The position numbers and the translations under genes were made by a program. From Cerasicoccus sp. TK19100 (lineage in GTDB: Bacteria > Verrucomicrobiota > Verrucomicrobiia > Opitutales > Cerasicoccaceae), in contig NZ_JAPWDU010000003.1 in the NCBI RefSeq assembly GCF_027257155.1, positions 682,001 through 746,000 on the forward strand: DNA of 64,000 nucleotides. Reading direction: 5' to 3'. A model generated the notes under the pieces. That model made no database searches. It was given only the letters and a program-made list of their open reading frames with translations, and was not told the DNA's origin. Positions 32,991-42,230 of this stretch are shown piece by piece (position 1 is the first letter of the stretch; each line of letters opens with the position of its first letter).

Positions 32991-35063
32991 TCAGGGTTGG
33001 GTGAAGCGGTGTTCGAGGCGGTTGCGGGCCTTTTGGAGCATTTGGTAAAACTCCTCGTTGACCATGGGCTTGTTCATGTATTCGTCGGCACCGGCCTTCA
33101 TCGCGTCCTGCCGGGTTGCGTTGACGGCGTCTGCGGTAATGATGATAATGAACGCCGGTATGAACCCCGTGCGATCGGCGGCAGACTCACGTTTGCGAAT
33201 CTTGGCAACCGCGGTCAGCCCGTCCATATCCGGCATGTGAACGTCGGCCACGACCACATCGAAATCGCCCGGCACGTAGGCGCGAAGCAATTCTTCGCCC
33301 GAGTCGACAACTTGGCACTGATGGCCGCGGCGATGGAGCAGGGCGGAGAGTAATTTCTGGCTGACCGGGCTATCCTCGGCAACGAGCACGCGGAGCTGGC
33401 GGCCGTCGAGGGTAACGGGTGCTTCCAGAACCTTCTCCTTGGGCGGTGCGGCGGCGCGGACCGGGATATTGATGAAAAATGTGGCACCTTGGCCCAGCTT
33501 GCTGCGAACGCCGATCTCGCCGCCCAGCATCTCGGTGAGTCGCTTGGAAATGGCCAGCCCAAGCCCGGCACCGCCGAAACGCTTCGTGGCGCTGGCGTCG
33601 ACTTGGGTAAACGAATTGAAGATACGCGATTGGTTGCCCTCGGCGATGCCGATACCGCTGTCGCGCACTTCGATGTTGAGGGAGTATTCGGTGAGCACCT
33701 CTTTGCTGCTAACGGGGATGGCGTCGACGTGGATTTCGACCGAGCCTTCGTCGGTAAACTTGATGGCGTTGCCGGCCAGGTTGAAGAGGATTTGTCTCAG
33801 CCGGCTGGCGTCGGTGACGATGGTGTGCGGCGTGCGCTTGCTGATGTGAATAGACAGGTCCAGGTCCTTGCGGGCGATCTCGTGCTGAAAGATGGACTCG
33901 GTTTCGTGCAGCAGGGACTCGAGGTCAAACGGGGAGAAGTCCAGTTCGATGCGGCCGGCCTCGATCTTGGAAAAGTCGAGCAGGTCGTTGAGCAAGGTGA
34001 GCAAATTGTTGGCGCTGGAGTGGATGATATCGGCCAGTTCGGTTTGCTCTTCATCCAGATCGGTTTCGCGCAGGAGCGAGGCGAAGCCCATGATGCCGTT
34101 CATCGGCGTGCGAATCTCGTGGCTCATCGAGGCAAGAAACTCGGATTTGGCGCTGCTGGAGGTCTCGGCCTGTTCCTTGGCGTTGCGCAGGTTTTGTGAT
34201 TCCAGGCGCTGGGCGATCACCAGACGCTGCTGCAGGCGGCGTTCACGGATTTGGGCTTTGCTGAGTTGCTCCTGCTCGCGGTTGAGCTGCTTAACCTTGC
34301 TTTCGAGCTCCCGGCTGGCCTGCTCCAGCTCGGCCTCGCGTGCCTCGATATGGGCGAGCATGTGGTTGAAGGCATCGGTTAGTTGGCCTAGCTCGTCGTT
34401 GGAGTTTTTAATCGCGCGCAGGGAGAAGTTGTTCGAGCGGGTGATGCGCCCGGCGGTTTCTGCCAGTTGACGAACCGGGATCAAAATAAAGTCCAGCAGC
34501 CTTGAGGACAGGCGATGGGCGACAAACAGGCAAACGATGAGAATGGATGAGGTGGCCAGCAGGCCATAGCCAATGGACTGCCAGAGCGGCGTCAGGCTGG
34601 AGGCCAGTGCGAGCACTCCGTAGGTTTTGCCATTGTGCTCTACCTGATGGTAATAGACGGCTTCGCCACCCTGTATGGTCATGGCGTCGAAGTTTGCCTT
34701 GTCCCCGACGGGCATTGGCTGATGCCCGGATGCTGCGTCGCTGAAGACTTGAGCGTTGGTGGCAGTGGTGAAGCTAATCCAGTTTAGATGGTCCTGGGTC
34801 AGGGGGAGCGTCATCACGGCCTTGGCCTCGGAGGGCTCGCCTCGATCAATGGCAAGCGCCACCTGGTAGCCGAGCAGATCTGCATTGCTCTTTAGCTCGT
34901 GCTCCAGAGTGCGCAGGCCGTCATAAGTCTGGTAAATGACCATGCCCATGCCTGAGAGGGCGAGCAATACTATGCCGGTCAGCCCAATAATCAGGGTGAT
35001 CTTTTCCCGTAGAGAGCGGGATTGCAGCTGCAGTTTGAAATCCAAAACAGAGTAGTCAACCAT
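32991..35063 (-). CDS. hybrid sensor histidine kinase with receiver domain
   Basis: A 690-residue inner-membrane sensor. Helices at about 22-45 and 165-183 flank a periplasmic sensing region that I do not recognise. A HAMP linker (about 184-240) and a coiled-coil (240-300) follow. The kinase core has the H-box [10 protein letters not shown] with His315, the N-box around N432 (GNAIKFTD), DSGIGI at 468 and GGAGLGLAI at 497. A receiver domain (about 557-685) has its acceptor Asp607 in [13 protein letters not shown] and Lys665 in YMNKPM. All catalytic residues are present. It has no Hpt domain and no partner regulator next to it, so phosphate must pass to a distant protein. The ATG at 35063 precedes the first helix. 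Confidence 0.93.
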   Translation of the reverse strand: MVDYSVLDFKLQLQSRSLREKITLIIGLTGIVLLALSGMGMVIYQTYDGLRTLEHELKSNADLLGYQVALAIDRGEPSEAKAVMTLPLTQDHLNWISFTTATNAQVFSDAASGHQPMPVGDKANFDAMTIQGGEAVYYHQVEHNGKTYGVLALASSLTPLWQSIGYGLLATSSILIVCLFVAHRLSSRLLDFILIPVRQLAETAGRITRSNNFSLRAIKNSNDELGQLTDAFNHMLAHIEAREAELEQASRELESKVKQLNREQEQLSKAQIRERRLQQRLVIAQRLESQNLRNAKEQAETSSSAKSEFLASMSHEIRTPMNGIMGFASLLRETDLDEEQTELADIIHSSANNLLTLLNDLLDFSKIEAGRIELDFSPFDLESLLHETESIFQHEIARKDLDLSIHISKRTPHTIVTDASRLRQILFNLAGNAIKFTDEGSVEIHVDAIPVSSKEVLTEYSLNIEVRDSGIGIAEGNQSRIFNSFTQVDASATKRFGGAGLGLAISKRLTEMLGGEIGVRSKLGQGATFFINIPVRAAAPPKEKVLEAPVTLDGRQLRVLVAEDSPVSQKLLSALLHRRGHQCQVVDSGEELLRAYVPGDFDVVVADVHMPDMDGLTAVAKIRKRESAADRTGFIPAFIIIITADAVNATRQDAMKAGADEYMNKPMVNEEFYQMLQKARNRLEHRFTQP

Positions 35064-35148
35064 GGCCGTCGCCTAACTGACCTGCGCCAAGGAAACTAGT
35101 TGCAGGTTATTGGGGCGGAGGGGAGTCGTCAAAGCAATTAAGCCCGCC

Positions 35149-35556
35149 TTAAAGTAGGGCGGCGCGTAATTCCTTTTCCAGCTCCTTCTCATCCGGGCTT
35201 TCCACGCCATCGCTGAGAAACAGCTGGTTGCTGAGCTGGAAGGCTTTTTCGCGGGTGGCGGCGTCTCCGAGGTTCTCCGAAATACGGTCGAGAAAGCTTT
35301 GGCGTGCCTCCGGAAGATTAGGGATGTCGCGCACGCGGGTCACGGCACGGTCGTAGTAGTTATCCATCGTCTCCACGGCCTGCCAGTCCATGGCTTCGAG
35401 CCGACGTTGGATTAGCTGGTCTTCAGCCAGTGATACAGTGCGGTCGGAATACATGCAGAAGACCAGCAGATCGACGATGGCTTCGCGTTGGGTCTGGCTG
35501 AGGCCATCGGCAGACGCGCCTCCGGCTTTAAACAGGTTTTTCAGGAAATCGAGCAT
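35149..35556 (-). CDS. TerB-like protein
   Basis: A 135-residue all-helical soluble protein with the TerB pattern: LSQTQREAIVDLLVFCMYSD near residue 17, then TVSLAEDQLI and, in the C-terminal half, LSDGVESPDEKELEKEL. The repeated acidic helices are where the family binds divalent metal. The ATG at 35556 (MLDFLKNLFK) is preferred; the frame continues upstream to 35649, but the extra 31 residues look non-coding. The exact role of stand-alone TerB proteins is not known. It lies just upstream of the histidine kinase on the same strand, about 85 bases away. Confidence 0.75.
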   Translation of the reverse strand: MLDFLKNLFKAGGASADGLSQTQREAIVDLLVFCMYSDRTVSLAEDQLIQRRLEAMDWQAVETMDNYYDRAVTRVRDIPNLPEARQSFLDRISENLGDAATREKAFQLSNQLFLSDGVESPDEKELEKELRAALL

Positions 35557-35765
35557 GGCAGATGACAGGATATGGTTGGCCGGTAAGTAGCGATAGGTTA
35601 GGAAGATGCTGTTGGTAATGCCAGTGCTAAATTGACCGGCGACTGCCATTTATTTTACTGCCCGTTTGCAGGGCGATGTGGATTCTCAGCGGAGCGCTGT
35701 TTAGCTAGAATTCCTCATTCCAAATGCTTGCCAGTGGGAGTGGGCTCTCGCAGAATGTAGTTGTC

Positions 35766-36263
35766 ATGAAATCTCACGAGGTGGTCAAAGCGTGCTTTGC
35801 GGACCAAAGCCCCAAGCAAATTGCGGATGAAATCGGCGTTTCGGTTTCGCTGCTGTATAAGTGGTCGCAGGCGGTGGGCGATGGCCAGAGCGGCGCGATC
35901 AACCCGCTAGATCGCGCGGTGCAGCTTAACTCCGTTGCGCCGGATAACGACGTGCTCCACTGGCTTTGCCAGCAGGCCGACGGCGTCTTTATCCGCGACC
36001 CCGAAAGTGCCGCGCGCGCCTATCGCTACATGCCGGCGACGAATGAGATCGTCCGTCAGTTTGCCGCCATGCTGTCGGAGATCACCCAGGCCGCGCTCGA
36101 CAACAAAATTACCGACCAGGAAGCCGTTGCGATCCGCGAGTTGTGGGATCGGCTAAAGGCCTACACTGAAGGCTTTGTGACCGCCTGTGAGGAGGGCAAC
36201 TTCGCGCAGATTCGCGGCATTCCGCCGCCCGAGCCCCCGCCCAGCGGAATCGACTCGCGTTAG
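35766..36263 (+). CDS. CII-like helix-turn-helix regulator
   Basis: A 165-residue protein. Its N-terminal half holds a helix-turn-helix (KQIADEIGVSVSLLYKWSQ, near residue 16) in the arrangement of the phage CII-like family. The remainder is helical and ends in a Pro-rich tail (IPPPEPPPSG). The ATG at 35766 starts at the conserved MKSHEVVKACF, so the extra in-frame upstream codons are left out. There are no phage structural or integrase genes around it, so it looks like a chromosomal member of the family and not part of a prophage. Target genes are unknown. Confidence 0.7.
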   Translation: MKSHEVVKACFADQSPKQIADEIGVSVSLLYKWSQAVGDGQSGAINPLDRAVQLNSVAPDNDVLHWLCQQADGVFIRDPESAARAYRYMPATNEIVRQFAAMLSEITQAALDNKITDQEAVAIRELWDRLKAYTEGFVTACEEGNFAQIRGIPPPEPPPSGIDSR

Positions 36264-36269
36264 GTGGTG

Positions 36270-36797
36270 CTACTGGTTCCAGGGGAGCTTGGTCAGCACA
36301 ATGGCCAAGCCGCATTGGCCGCTGAGACCGGCGAAGGTCAGGCCGATGCCGAACATGCCGGGGATCAGGAGGAACCATGGGTTGATGAATGCGCCGAGTA
36401 GGGTGCCTACGAGCACGTTGAGCCCGGCGACCACCTTTACCTGTCGATCCAGGCTGAGTGAGAATCCCTGAGAGCCCTCAATACCGGCTTCGCCCGGCCA
36501 CTGGTTCATCCCGCCCGAGAGCTCGACGACGTTGTCCAGACCGGAGGAATGCCAGATGCCAAGCGCCTTCTGCGAGCGAACGCCGGACTGGCAAATCAGG
36601 CATACGGTGCGCCCGTTGGCGGCTTGGTGAAGCTGCTCTGCGGTCTCTGCGGTGAATTTGTTGATCGGATAATTCGAGGCACCGGGGATGTGGCCGCTCC
36701 GGAATTCTCCGGGGCTCCGAACATCGATAAGAAACCAATTCTCCGGACTATGGCGCAGCGAATCAGACAGTTTCTGGGGTGAGATACTAGTCTTCAT
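36270..36797 (-). CDS. rhodanese-like membrane protein, YgaP type
   Basis: A 175-residue protein: an N-terminal rhodanese domain (about 5-105) and a C-terminal pair of membrane helices of the DUF2892 type (about 120-165). The active-site loop is CQSGVRS with Cys69, preceded by another Cys at 66; ID at 24-25 and GHIPGASNYP are the usual rhodanese marks. YgaP-type proteins transfer sulfane sulfur at the inner membrane. The ATG at 36797 is only eight bases after a good -10 box, so the mRNA may be leaderless. It converges with the CII-like gene with a six-base gap. Confidence 0.88.
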   Translation of the reverse strand: MKTSISPQKLSDSLRHSPENWFLIDVRSPGEFRSGHIPGASNYPINKFTAETAEQLHQAANGRTVCLICQSGVRSQKALGIWHSSGLDNVVELSGGMNQWPGEAGIEGSQGFSLSLDRQVKVVAGLNVLVGTLLGAFINPWFLLIPGMFGIGLTFAGLSGQCGLAIVLTKLPWNQ

Positions 36798-36805
36798 ATT
36801 TTAGG

Positions 36806-36833
36806 TTTATAAAGACCTTGCGTGCGCAATCAA
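36806..36833 (-). promoter_or_regulatory. candidate promoter of the rhodanese gene
   Basis: Read on the minus strand: TTGATT (36828-36833), a 16-base spacer and TATAAA (36806-36811). The start codon follows eight bases later, so transcription would begin at or just before the ATG. Confidence 0.45.
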
Positions 36834-36954
36834 GTCTATAAGTGTATGGTTTTCAGTGATTTATAATTACGGTAGTTGACTGAACTTATCAAGATGCTCC
36901 TAATGGCGAATGCGCTAACTAGTCGCCGCTTGGTGACTCAGCAAGGGGGTGGCT

Positions 36955-38265
36955 TTACTTTATCTGACCGTTTCCGAAGACCAGGTACTTGTAAGAGCAG
37001 AGCTCGCGCAGGCCCATCGGTCCGCGGGCATGCAGGCGGTCGGTGGAAATGCCGATTTCCGCGCCGAGGCCAAACTCATAGCCGTCGGTGAAGCGGGTGC
37101 TGGCGTTCCAGTAAACCGTCGCGGAGTCCACGCCTTGCAGGAACTTGCGTGCGGTGGTCTCGTTGGTCGTCACGATGCCGTCGGAGTGTGCGCTGCCATA
37201 CTTGTTGATGCAGGCCACGGCTTCGGCGACGTCGTCCACGAGCTTGATCGCGATTTTGTAGTCCAGGTATTCGGCGTAGAAATCGTCTTCGGTTGCGTAG
37301 TGGAACTCCAGGCTGGGCACACCGTGGGAGATGCCACCGGCATTAATTTTTTCCAGCATGCGGCCAGCATCCTGGTCAACGCGGAGCTCGACGTTCTTCG
37401 ACTCCAGGGCGCGGGCAAGGCGGGGCAGGAGGTCTGGTGCGGCTTCGCGGTGGATGAACAGATTCTCAATCGTGTTGCAGACGCTCACACGCTGGGTCTT
37501 GGCGTTGATGACGATGGACTCCGCCATGTCGGCATCGGCGTCGACATCCACGTAAATCGCGCACACGCCGGTGTAGTGCTTGATGACGGGGATGCGGCTG
37601 TTTTCCGCGACAAAGCGGATCAGGCTCTCGCCGCCACGGGGGATGATGCAGTGGACGTATTGGTCGAGCTTGAGCAGCTCGGTCAACGCCCAGCGGTCCA
37701 CCGTCGGCACAAGCTGGACGGCATGCGGATTAATGCCCGCCTCGGCCAACGCGCCTTCGAGGATGCTGGCAAGGGCCATGTTGGTGTGGAAGGCTTCCTT
37801 GCCGCCCCGCAGGATGGCGGCATTGCCGCTTTTGAGGCAAAGCACGGCGCAGTCGATGGTCACGTTGGGGCGCGATTCGTAAATGATACCCACGACGCCG
37901 ATCGGCACACGGACCTTACGGATGTCCAGGCCGTTGGGGCGCTCGATTTTTTCCAACTCCTCGCCAACGGGGTCGGGCAGCGCGGCGACTTCTTTCACGC
38001 CGTCGGCCATCTTTTGGATTCGCTCGGGGGTAAAAGTCAGTCGTTCGACCATGGGCTTGGCCAGCTCCAGCGCCTCGGCGGCGGCCAAGTCTTTCTTGTT
38101 GGCCTCCAGAAGCTCGTCAGTGGCCGCGACAATGCGCTCGGCAAGGATGTCGAGTGCGCGGTTTTTGGCATCGGCGTCCAGCACGGCCAGCTCCAGGGAT
38201 GCGGCGCGCGCTTGCTTGGCGATGCCGGTGATCAGCTGCTTCAAGTCTTGGGTTTCTTCGGGCAT
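36955..38265 (-). CDS. proA: glutamate-5-semialdehyde dehydrogenase (gamma-glutamyl phosphate reductase)
   Basis: A 436-residue cytoplasmic enzyme that reduces gamma-glutamyl phosphate with NADPH to glutamate semialdehyde, the second step of proline synthesis. The family pattern runs throughout: [18 protein letters not shown] near 123, [11 protein letters not shown] near 152, the catalytic Cys263 in [14 protein letters not shown], and the end [24 protein letters not shown]. Length is normal. The ATG at 38265 is preferred to a TTG two codons earlier. ProB is not in the window, so the pathway genes are dispersed. Confidence 0.96.
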   Translation of the reverse strand: MPEETQDLKQLITGIAKQARAASLELAVLDADAKNRALDILAERIVAATDELLEANKKDLAAAEALELAKPMVERLTFTPERIQKMADGVKEVAALPDPVGEELEKIERPNGLDIRKVRVPIGVVGIIYESRPNVTIDCAVLCLKSGNAAILRGGKEAFHTNMALASILEGALAEAGINPHAVQLVPTVDRWALTELLKLDQYVHCIIPRGGESLIRFVAENSRIPVIKHYTGVCAIYVDVDADADMAESIVINAKTQRVSVCNTIENLFIHREAAPDLLPRLARALESKNVELRVDQDAGRMLEKINAGGISHGVPSLEFHYATEDDFYAEYLDYKIAIKLVDDVAEAVACINKYGSAHSDGIVTTNETTARKFLQGVDSATVYWNASTRFTDGYEFGLGAEIGISTDRLHARGPMGLRELCSYKYLVFGNGQIK

Positions 38266-38447
38266 GGGCAAAGTGGAATGTATTTTGCCTCTTTAGGGAA
38301 GCCGTTTTTGACCCGCTGTCAACGGATGGGCAGTAAGAGGCTGACGGCGTGCGCGGTTGGCTTCAGCCATCCGCATGTTGGCTATGCTTAGCCTTTCGGC
38401 CTGAAATACATGTCGGCCTCTAAAGAGACCGACCTACGCTACGCCGC

Positions 38448-39734
38448 TTACTTAAAGCGCGCCATCAGCGGCACGAGCACTTCGGTCACGATGCCGGCTC
38501 CGTTGTCCCGGGCGTGGCCACGGGCGACGGCGGATACGGTGCGCGCGGAGGCGCTGTCTTCCCGGCCATCGGGGAAGGCCCGCTGGGCAAGGGAAAGGTA
38601 GGCCGTGCCGTAGTCGAGCGCGCAGGCGGCGAGGGCGGGATCGTTGGTGATTTCGGCGGCCAACCCAATGAAGATCGGATTATGCTGGCGCATTTGGCCG
38701 TCTTCCTTCCAGTGGGGCTGGTCGGAGTATTTGCCAATGCCGAGGATGTCGTCATCGAAAATGGGGGCCATGTCGAGATCGACCACCTCCACGCCGGTAG
38801 GGATCAGGTGGGCAAGCTCGCTCAGGACTGCTTGGTCGTAGCGATCGCTCTTGGTAATGCGGCGATAAAAACGAATGGCGGCGGCAAGGGCCCCGGCGTC
38901 GGGGTCCATGAGCTCGGGCAGGAGGGCGTCGATGATCGCCTCGGCCGCTTGCCGGTAGTATTGCTCGCCGGAGATGTTGGAGAGCTTGAGAAGGCTTTCG
39001 ACGGCTCCCGCGCTCAACAGGGCTTCGGCGCGGTGGAGGTTCTCGCGCGGGTCGTTGGCAATGGCGGGCTCGTAAACGGGGCCCTTTGCGTCGAGGCCGA
39101 CGGGCAGCTTGTTGCCAGCCAGAATGGCGTCTGCCCAGCGGCCGCCATAGGCGAGGGCCCACTTGGCGTAGCGATCAGAGCGATTGGTCCGATAGGCCGA
39201 GAGCGCCAGGGAAATGCAGTGAAAGAGCTCCGGCGTATTAAATGCCGGGGACTGGTCTTTCTGGAAACCTTCGGCACCAAAGGTATGGCTCGGGAAGACG
39301 CCATGGGCCGCATCGAACCACGGGTCGACCTGGTCGCTCCAGTTGCCGAGGTGCTCGGCCGCATCGAGGAGCTGCCCAATGGTGGCCACATCGTCATCGA
39401 GGCGGGCCAGTTGAGCCAGGAAAATTTCAAAATGCGCCATGCCACGGGTGACGTCGGCCATGCGCCAGTAGCCGTGGCGCCAGGCGTCGGAGCTCTGGAA
39501 GTGCTTGGCGGTCTTGTCGCGTAGCTGGTGGAGGAAGCGCAGGCCGGGGTAGGCGGGCTCAAAATACATGAGCGGCATCCAGCCGGTGGCGTAGATGGCT
39601 TGGTCTGGCGTGTCTAGCGGGTCTTCGTCCGCGTAGCGATTGATGCATTCATCAGCCCAACTGCGTAGCTCGCGCAAGAGGCATTTACCGGCCTCGCGGG
39701 GGTCGGTGTGTCGGGCAAGTTTGAAATGATACAT
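38448..39734 (-). CDS. uncharacterised protein with helical-toroid-like pattern
   Basis: A 428-residue soluble protein that I cannot place in a family. It is mostly helical, with repeated aromatic helix pairs (RHGYWRMADVTRGMAHFEIF, YAKWALAYGGRWADAIL, AIRFYRRITKSDRYD) of the kind found in alpha/alpha-barrel carbohydrate enzymes. Conserved-looking patches include GVFPSHTFGAEG and DMAPIFDDDILGIGKYSD. No signal peptide. It ends about 180 bases upstream of proA on the same strand, and the dUTPase-like gene ends 28 bases before its start, so they may share a transcript. A sugar-related role is a guess from the fold pattern. Confidence 0.65.
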   Translation of the reverse strand: MYHFKLARHTDPREAGKCLLRELRSWADECINRYADEDPLDTPDQAIYATGWMPLMYFEPAYPGLRFLHQLRDKTAKHFQSSDAWRHGYWRMADVTRGMAHFEIFLAQLARLDDDVATIGQLLDAAEHLGNWSDQVDPWFDAAHGVFPSHTFGAEGFQKDQSPAFNTPELFHCISLALSAYRTNRSDRYAKWALAYGGRWADAILAGNKLPVGLDAKGPVYEPAIANDPRENLHRAEALLSAGAVESLLKLSNISGEQYYRQAAEAIIDALLPELMDPDAGALAAAIRFYRRITKSDRYDQAVLSELAHLIPTGVEVVDLDMAPIFDDDILGIGKYSDQPHWKEDGQMRQHNPIFIGLAAEITNDPALAACALDYGTAYLSLAQRAFPDGREDSASARTVSAVARGHARDNGAGIVTEVLVPLMARFK

Positions 39735-39761
39735 CGGGGATATTAGCCGGCGATGCGGCGA

Positions 39762-40133
39762 CTAAATATGCTTGGAGTCAGCCTCGTCTTTGACGGTATA
39801 ACCGCTGTCCTGACGGGCGTGGTTTACTTTGTTTTTCTTGGTGTAGGCTTCGTAAACGTCGTCCGCGGACATGCCTAACACCTGGGCGGCGGAAATGAGG
39901 AAATGAAACAGATCGACGATTTCCACGCGGGCGTTTTGCTCATCGAATTCCTGGTATTTGGCCCACCATTTCCACGGGACGGAGTCGATCAGCTCAGCGG
40001 TTTCCTGCTGCATAGCGCGGGTGTAGTTGAGCACCCACTTGATTTTCTCTTCCTGGGTCAGGGTACTGGTATCGACCCCGATGCGCTTGTTGAGCGCTTC
40101 CTGCTGCTGAAAGATTTCGTCGAGCTTATCCAT
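39762..40133 (-). CDS. dUTP diphosphatase, all-alpha NTP-pyrophosphatase type
   Basis: A 123-residue helical protein of the dimeric dUTPase/MazG superfamily. It would hydrolyse dUTP, or a similar nucleotide, to the monophosphate and keep uracil out of DNA. The metal-binding pattern is seen in QQETAELIDSVPWKWW (residues 41-56) and ARVEIVDLFHFLISAAQVLG, with the acidic residues of the E-x-x-E and E-x-x-D helices. KKNKVNHARQDSGY is the usual nucleotide-gripping C-terminal segment. The ATG at 40133 is well placed. It is followed closely by the uncharacterised 428-residue gene on the same strand. Confidence 0.8.
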   Translation of the reverse strand: MDKLDEIFQQQEALNKRIGVDTSTLTQEEKIKWVLNYTRAMQQETAELIDSVPWKWWAKYQEFDEQNARVEIVDLFHFLISAAQVLGMSADDVYEAYTKKNKVNHARQDSGYTVKDEADSKHI

Positions 40134-40207
40134 GCCGTCACGTAAGCCTCCGGCGGCGAGCGGGGCAAGACATTAGTCACCAACTTGCACCCTATTTGCG
40201 CATAAAA

Positions 40208-40879
40208 ATGCGTTTACTCGGCCAACGAATGTCTCAAGCTGATTCGTTTATGGGACGCCACGCCATCAAACGCGAAATGGACCAGCAAATCCTACTCGAA
40301 TGGATTGCGGAGGGCGCTCGTGTGCTCGATTTGGGCTGTGGGCGCGGAATTCTCCTCGAAGAGCTGATGAACCGCAAGCAGTGCTACGCGGTGGGAATCG
40401 ACAACGATTTGGCCAAAATCACCTCTTGCGTGAAGCGCGGCGTGCCCGCCTATCAGGGGGATTTGATGGATCTGCTGCCGAATTTTGACGACCAGTCCTT
40501 CGATTGGGTGGTTTGCTCGCGCACCTTGCAGGAGCTCAGCAACTCACACGAAATTCTTCAGCAGGCGCTGCGCATCGGCAAACGGCTGGCAGTGGGTTTT
40601 GTGAACCACGGTTTCTGGCTGAACCGCTGGTCCATGCTGCGCGACGGCTCCCGCGTGCAGAACGAGGTTTACCCCGATCCCTGGTGGAAAAGCCGCGTGA
40701 TGAATCCGGTCAGTGTGCCCAGCTTTGAGGCCTATTGCAGCGAGGAAAACGCCGTAATCAATCGGCGCGTTTACCTGGCAGGCGACTGGCGCACGCCATG
40801 TAACATCCTCCCGGGGCTGTTCGCTGGCTATGCGGTGTATGAGGTCTGCCGGGGTGCCGAGGCGCGGCGGAGCGTGTAA
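40208..40879 (+). CDS. metW: MetW family methyltransferase-like protein
   Basis: A class I SAM-binding fold protein of the MetW family, about 223 residues from the ATG at 40208 (or 216 from the ATG at 40229, MSQADSF). MetW supports homoserine O-acetyltransferase in methionine synthesis. The SAM loop is VLDLGCGRGILLEEL; later family marks are VGIDND, DWVVCSRTLQELSN and VGFVNHGFWLNRW. In many bacteria metW sits next to metX, but no metX is visible here. It converges with the next minus-strand gene, with a gap of five bases. Confidence 0.88.
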   Translation: MRLLGQRMSQADSFMGRHAIKREMDQQILLEWIAEGARVLDLGCGRGILLEELMNRKQCYAVGIDNDLAKITSCVKRGVPAYQGDLMDLLPNFDDQSFDWVVCSRTLQELSNSHEILQQALRIGKRLAVGFVNHGFWLNRWSMLRDGSRVQNEVYPDPWWKSRVMNPVSVPSFEAYCSEENAVINRRVYLAGDWRTPCNILPGLFAGYAVYEVCRGAEARRSV

Positions 40880-40884
40880 GTGCT

Positions 40885-41430
40885 CTACTCGGCTTCGGTT
40901 TCGGTTACACGCTTTTGGGCCAAGGTGTATTCTGATTCACTGAGCTTTCGCCAGCCGGAATTTTCATCTTTGGGGATCTTCTGGCCCAGGCTTAGTTGCT
41001 GAAATTGTCTCTCCGGGAGCTCGTAGTAGTAGGTGAGCTTCGTGACGCTACTTTGAACGATGATGATGTGGCGTGGGCTCACCCACTCACTGAATTCTTT
41101 GCTGGCCTGTCTCTCCTCGCGCGGCTTATCAATGGTGTAGCCGGGGATGGTTTCCTTGTGCTTGATGACGAGATCTCCGGCCGGGATGATGTTGTCGAGG
41201 GTGAGGTTGTCCTTGTTCTGCCAGAGATAATAAAGCCCGTATAGCGCACTCACCAAAATTGCCAGGCCAAGGACGGTCATGAGGGTGCTCCAGACACCGC
41301 CGACGGCGTGCTTTACCTTGGTTTTCGCCCGTTTTTTCTTGTGAGCCTGGATTCGGCTTTTGCCAGTGCCGACCTGTGGCGGGGGCTTGTTGTTATCGTT
41401 GGGTGGTGGTGTCAGATTCAGCTTGGCCAT
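40885..41430 (-). CDS. hypothetical single-pass membrane protein, paralogue 2
   Basis: A 181-residue protein with a basic, Pro-rich N-terminus, one membrane helix (VLGLAILVSALYGLYYLW, near 53-70) and a C-terminal domain outside the cytoplasm if orientation follows the positive-inside rule. The segment IPGYTIDKPREERQASKEF followed by SEWVSP aligns with the neighbouring protein at 41510-42082 (IPGSLVDKSKDRTQKSKEY, ADWVDP), so the two arose by duplication. No known family is recognised and no function can be given. Confidence 0.65.
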   Translation of the reverse strand: MAKLNLTPPPNDNNKPPPQVGTGKSRIQAHKKKRAKTKVKHAVGGVWSTLMTVLGLAILVSALYGLYYLWQNKDNLTLDNIIPAGDLVIKHKETIPGYTIDKPREERQASKEFSEWVSPRHIIIVQSSVTKLTYYYELPERQFQQLSLGQKIPKDENSGWRKLSESEYTLAQKRVTETEAE

Positions 41431-41509
41431 GGGTGAAAGCGCTTGGTGGTTGGTTTAATTTCTGGGCTTTTCGTTGCCGGTTAAAGTGCGAGCAAAATGA
41501 GGGTGTTGC

Positions 41510-42082
41510 CTAGGGACTGCGACTGCCACGAGTTAATCTCAAGTATTTTTCGTAGGTCAGTTTGGTCCAATGGTCTACGTAGCTGTGCTGTGCATTTGCG
41601 CCGACAAAAGCCTTGTCGAAGTCTTCCTCGTTGGTCTGGAAGTAGACCGTGTTCTGGGTGGTATTGCCACGGCAGATTAAAATATAGGTCGGGTCGACCC
41701 AATCCGCGTACTCCTTGCTCTTTTGGGTTCGGTCTTTGGATTTATCGACCAGGCTGCCGGGGATGAGCACTTTCTCCGTCACGGTGTAGCTGTCGTCTCT
41801 GGGAGCTTGCTGCGTGACGGTATCCGTAACCTTCTCGACGATAGTTTCTACGCTGATACTGTTCTCGGTAGACGCATCCTCGCTCTGTTCGGCCTCGGCC
41901 CTGACCATTGGATACACATAGTAGCCCAGGCCAGCGAGCAGTCCCAACAGCAAGACGATGATGACGAGTTTTTTAATCGCAGATTGCCACCTGTAAGCGC
42001 TCTGGGCGCGTTGAGCTTTAGACTCTCGCTCGGCGCGGGCTTCTTCGGTGCGGCGGGATGGTTTTGGTGTATAATCACCCAT
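41510..42082 (-). CDS. hypothetical single-pass membrane protein, paralogue 1
   Basis: A 190-residue protein with a charged N-terminus, one membrane helix (KKLVIIVLLLGLLAGLGYYV, near 37-56), an acidic linker and a C-terminal domain. That domain shares the IPG-x(3)-DK-x(8)-SKE-x(3)-WV-x-P pattern with the following gene. The same order of parts in both, about 80 bases apart on the same strand, indicates a tandem duplication. The shared segment probably forms the functional domain. No family recognised. Confidence 0.65.
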   Translation of the reverse strand: MGDYTPKPSRRTEEARAERESKAQRAQSAYRWQSAIKKLVIIVLLLGLLAGLGYYVYPMVRAEAEQSEDASTENSISVETIVEKVTDTVTQQAPRDDSYTVTEKVLIPGSLVDKSKDRTQKSKEYADWVDPTYILICRGNTTQNTVYFQTNEEDFDKAFVGANAQHSYVDHWTKLTYEKYLRLTRGSRSP

Positions 42083-42230
42083 TAGGAAATATCATTATTG
42101 ATGTTTGGCCTTCGTCAATGATGGATATTGGTTTAAGCGAAAGTACTCATACGGCGCAGCCGGGGGAATTGTTGACGATCCGTTACAGTCCCGGTTTGCC
42201 TTGCGGCGGATTACCGCTTTGCATGGGCGG

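Noticed and set aside
35766-36263. Prophage marked by the CII-like gene
   Set aside because: No integrase, capsid, tail or lysis genes, and no attachment-site repeats around it; the tRNA at 31.5 kb has no duplicate 3' end visible nearby.
36949-38391. 480-codon open frame opposite proA
   Set aside because: It lies entirely across the certain proA gene and has no recognisable sequence.
38514-39524. Open frame opposite the 428-residue gene
   Set aside because: Gly-rich shadow without motifs; the minus-strand frame has normal protein composition.
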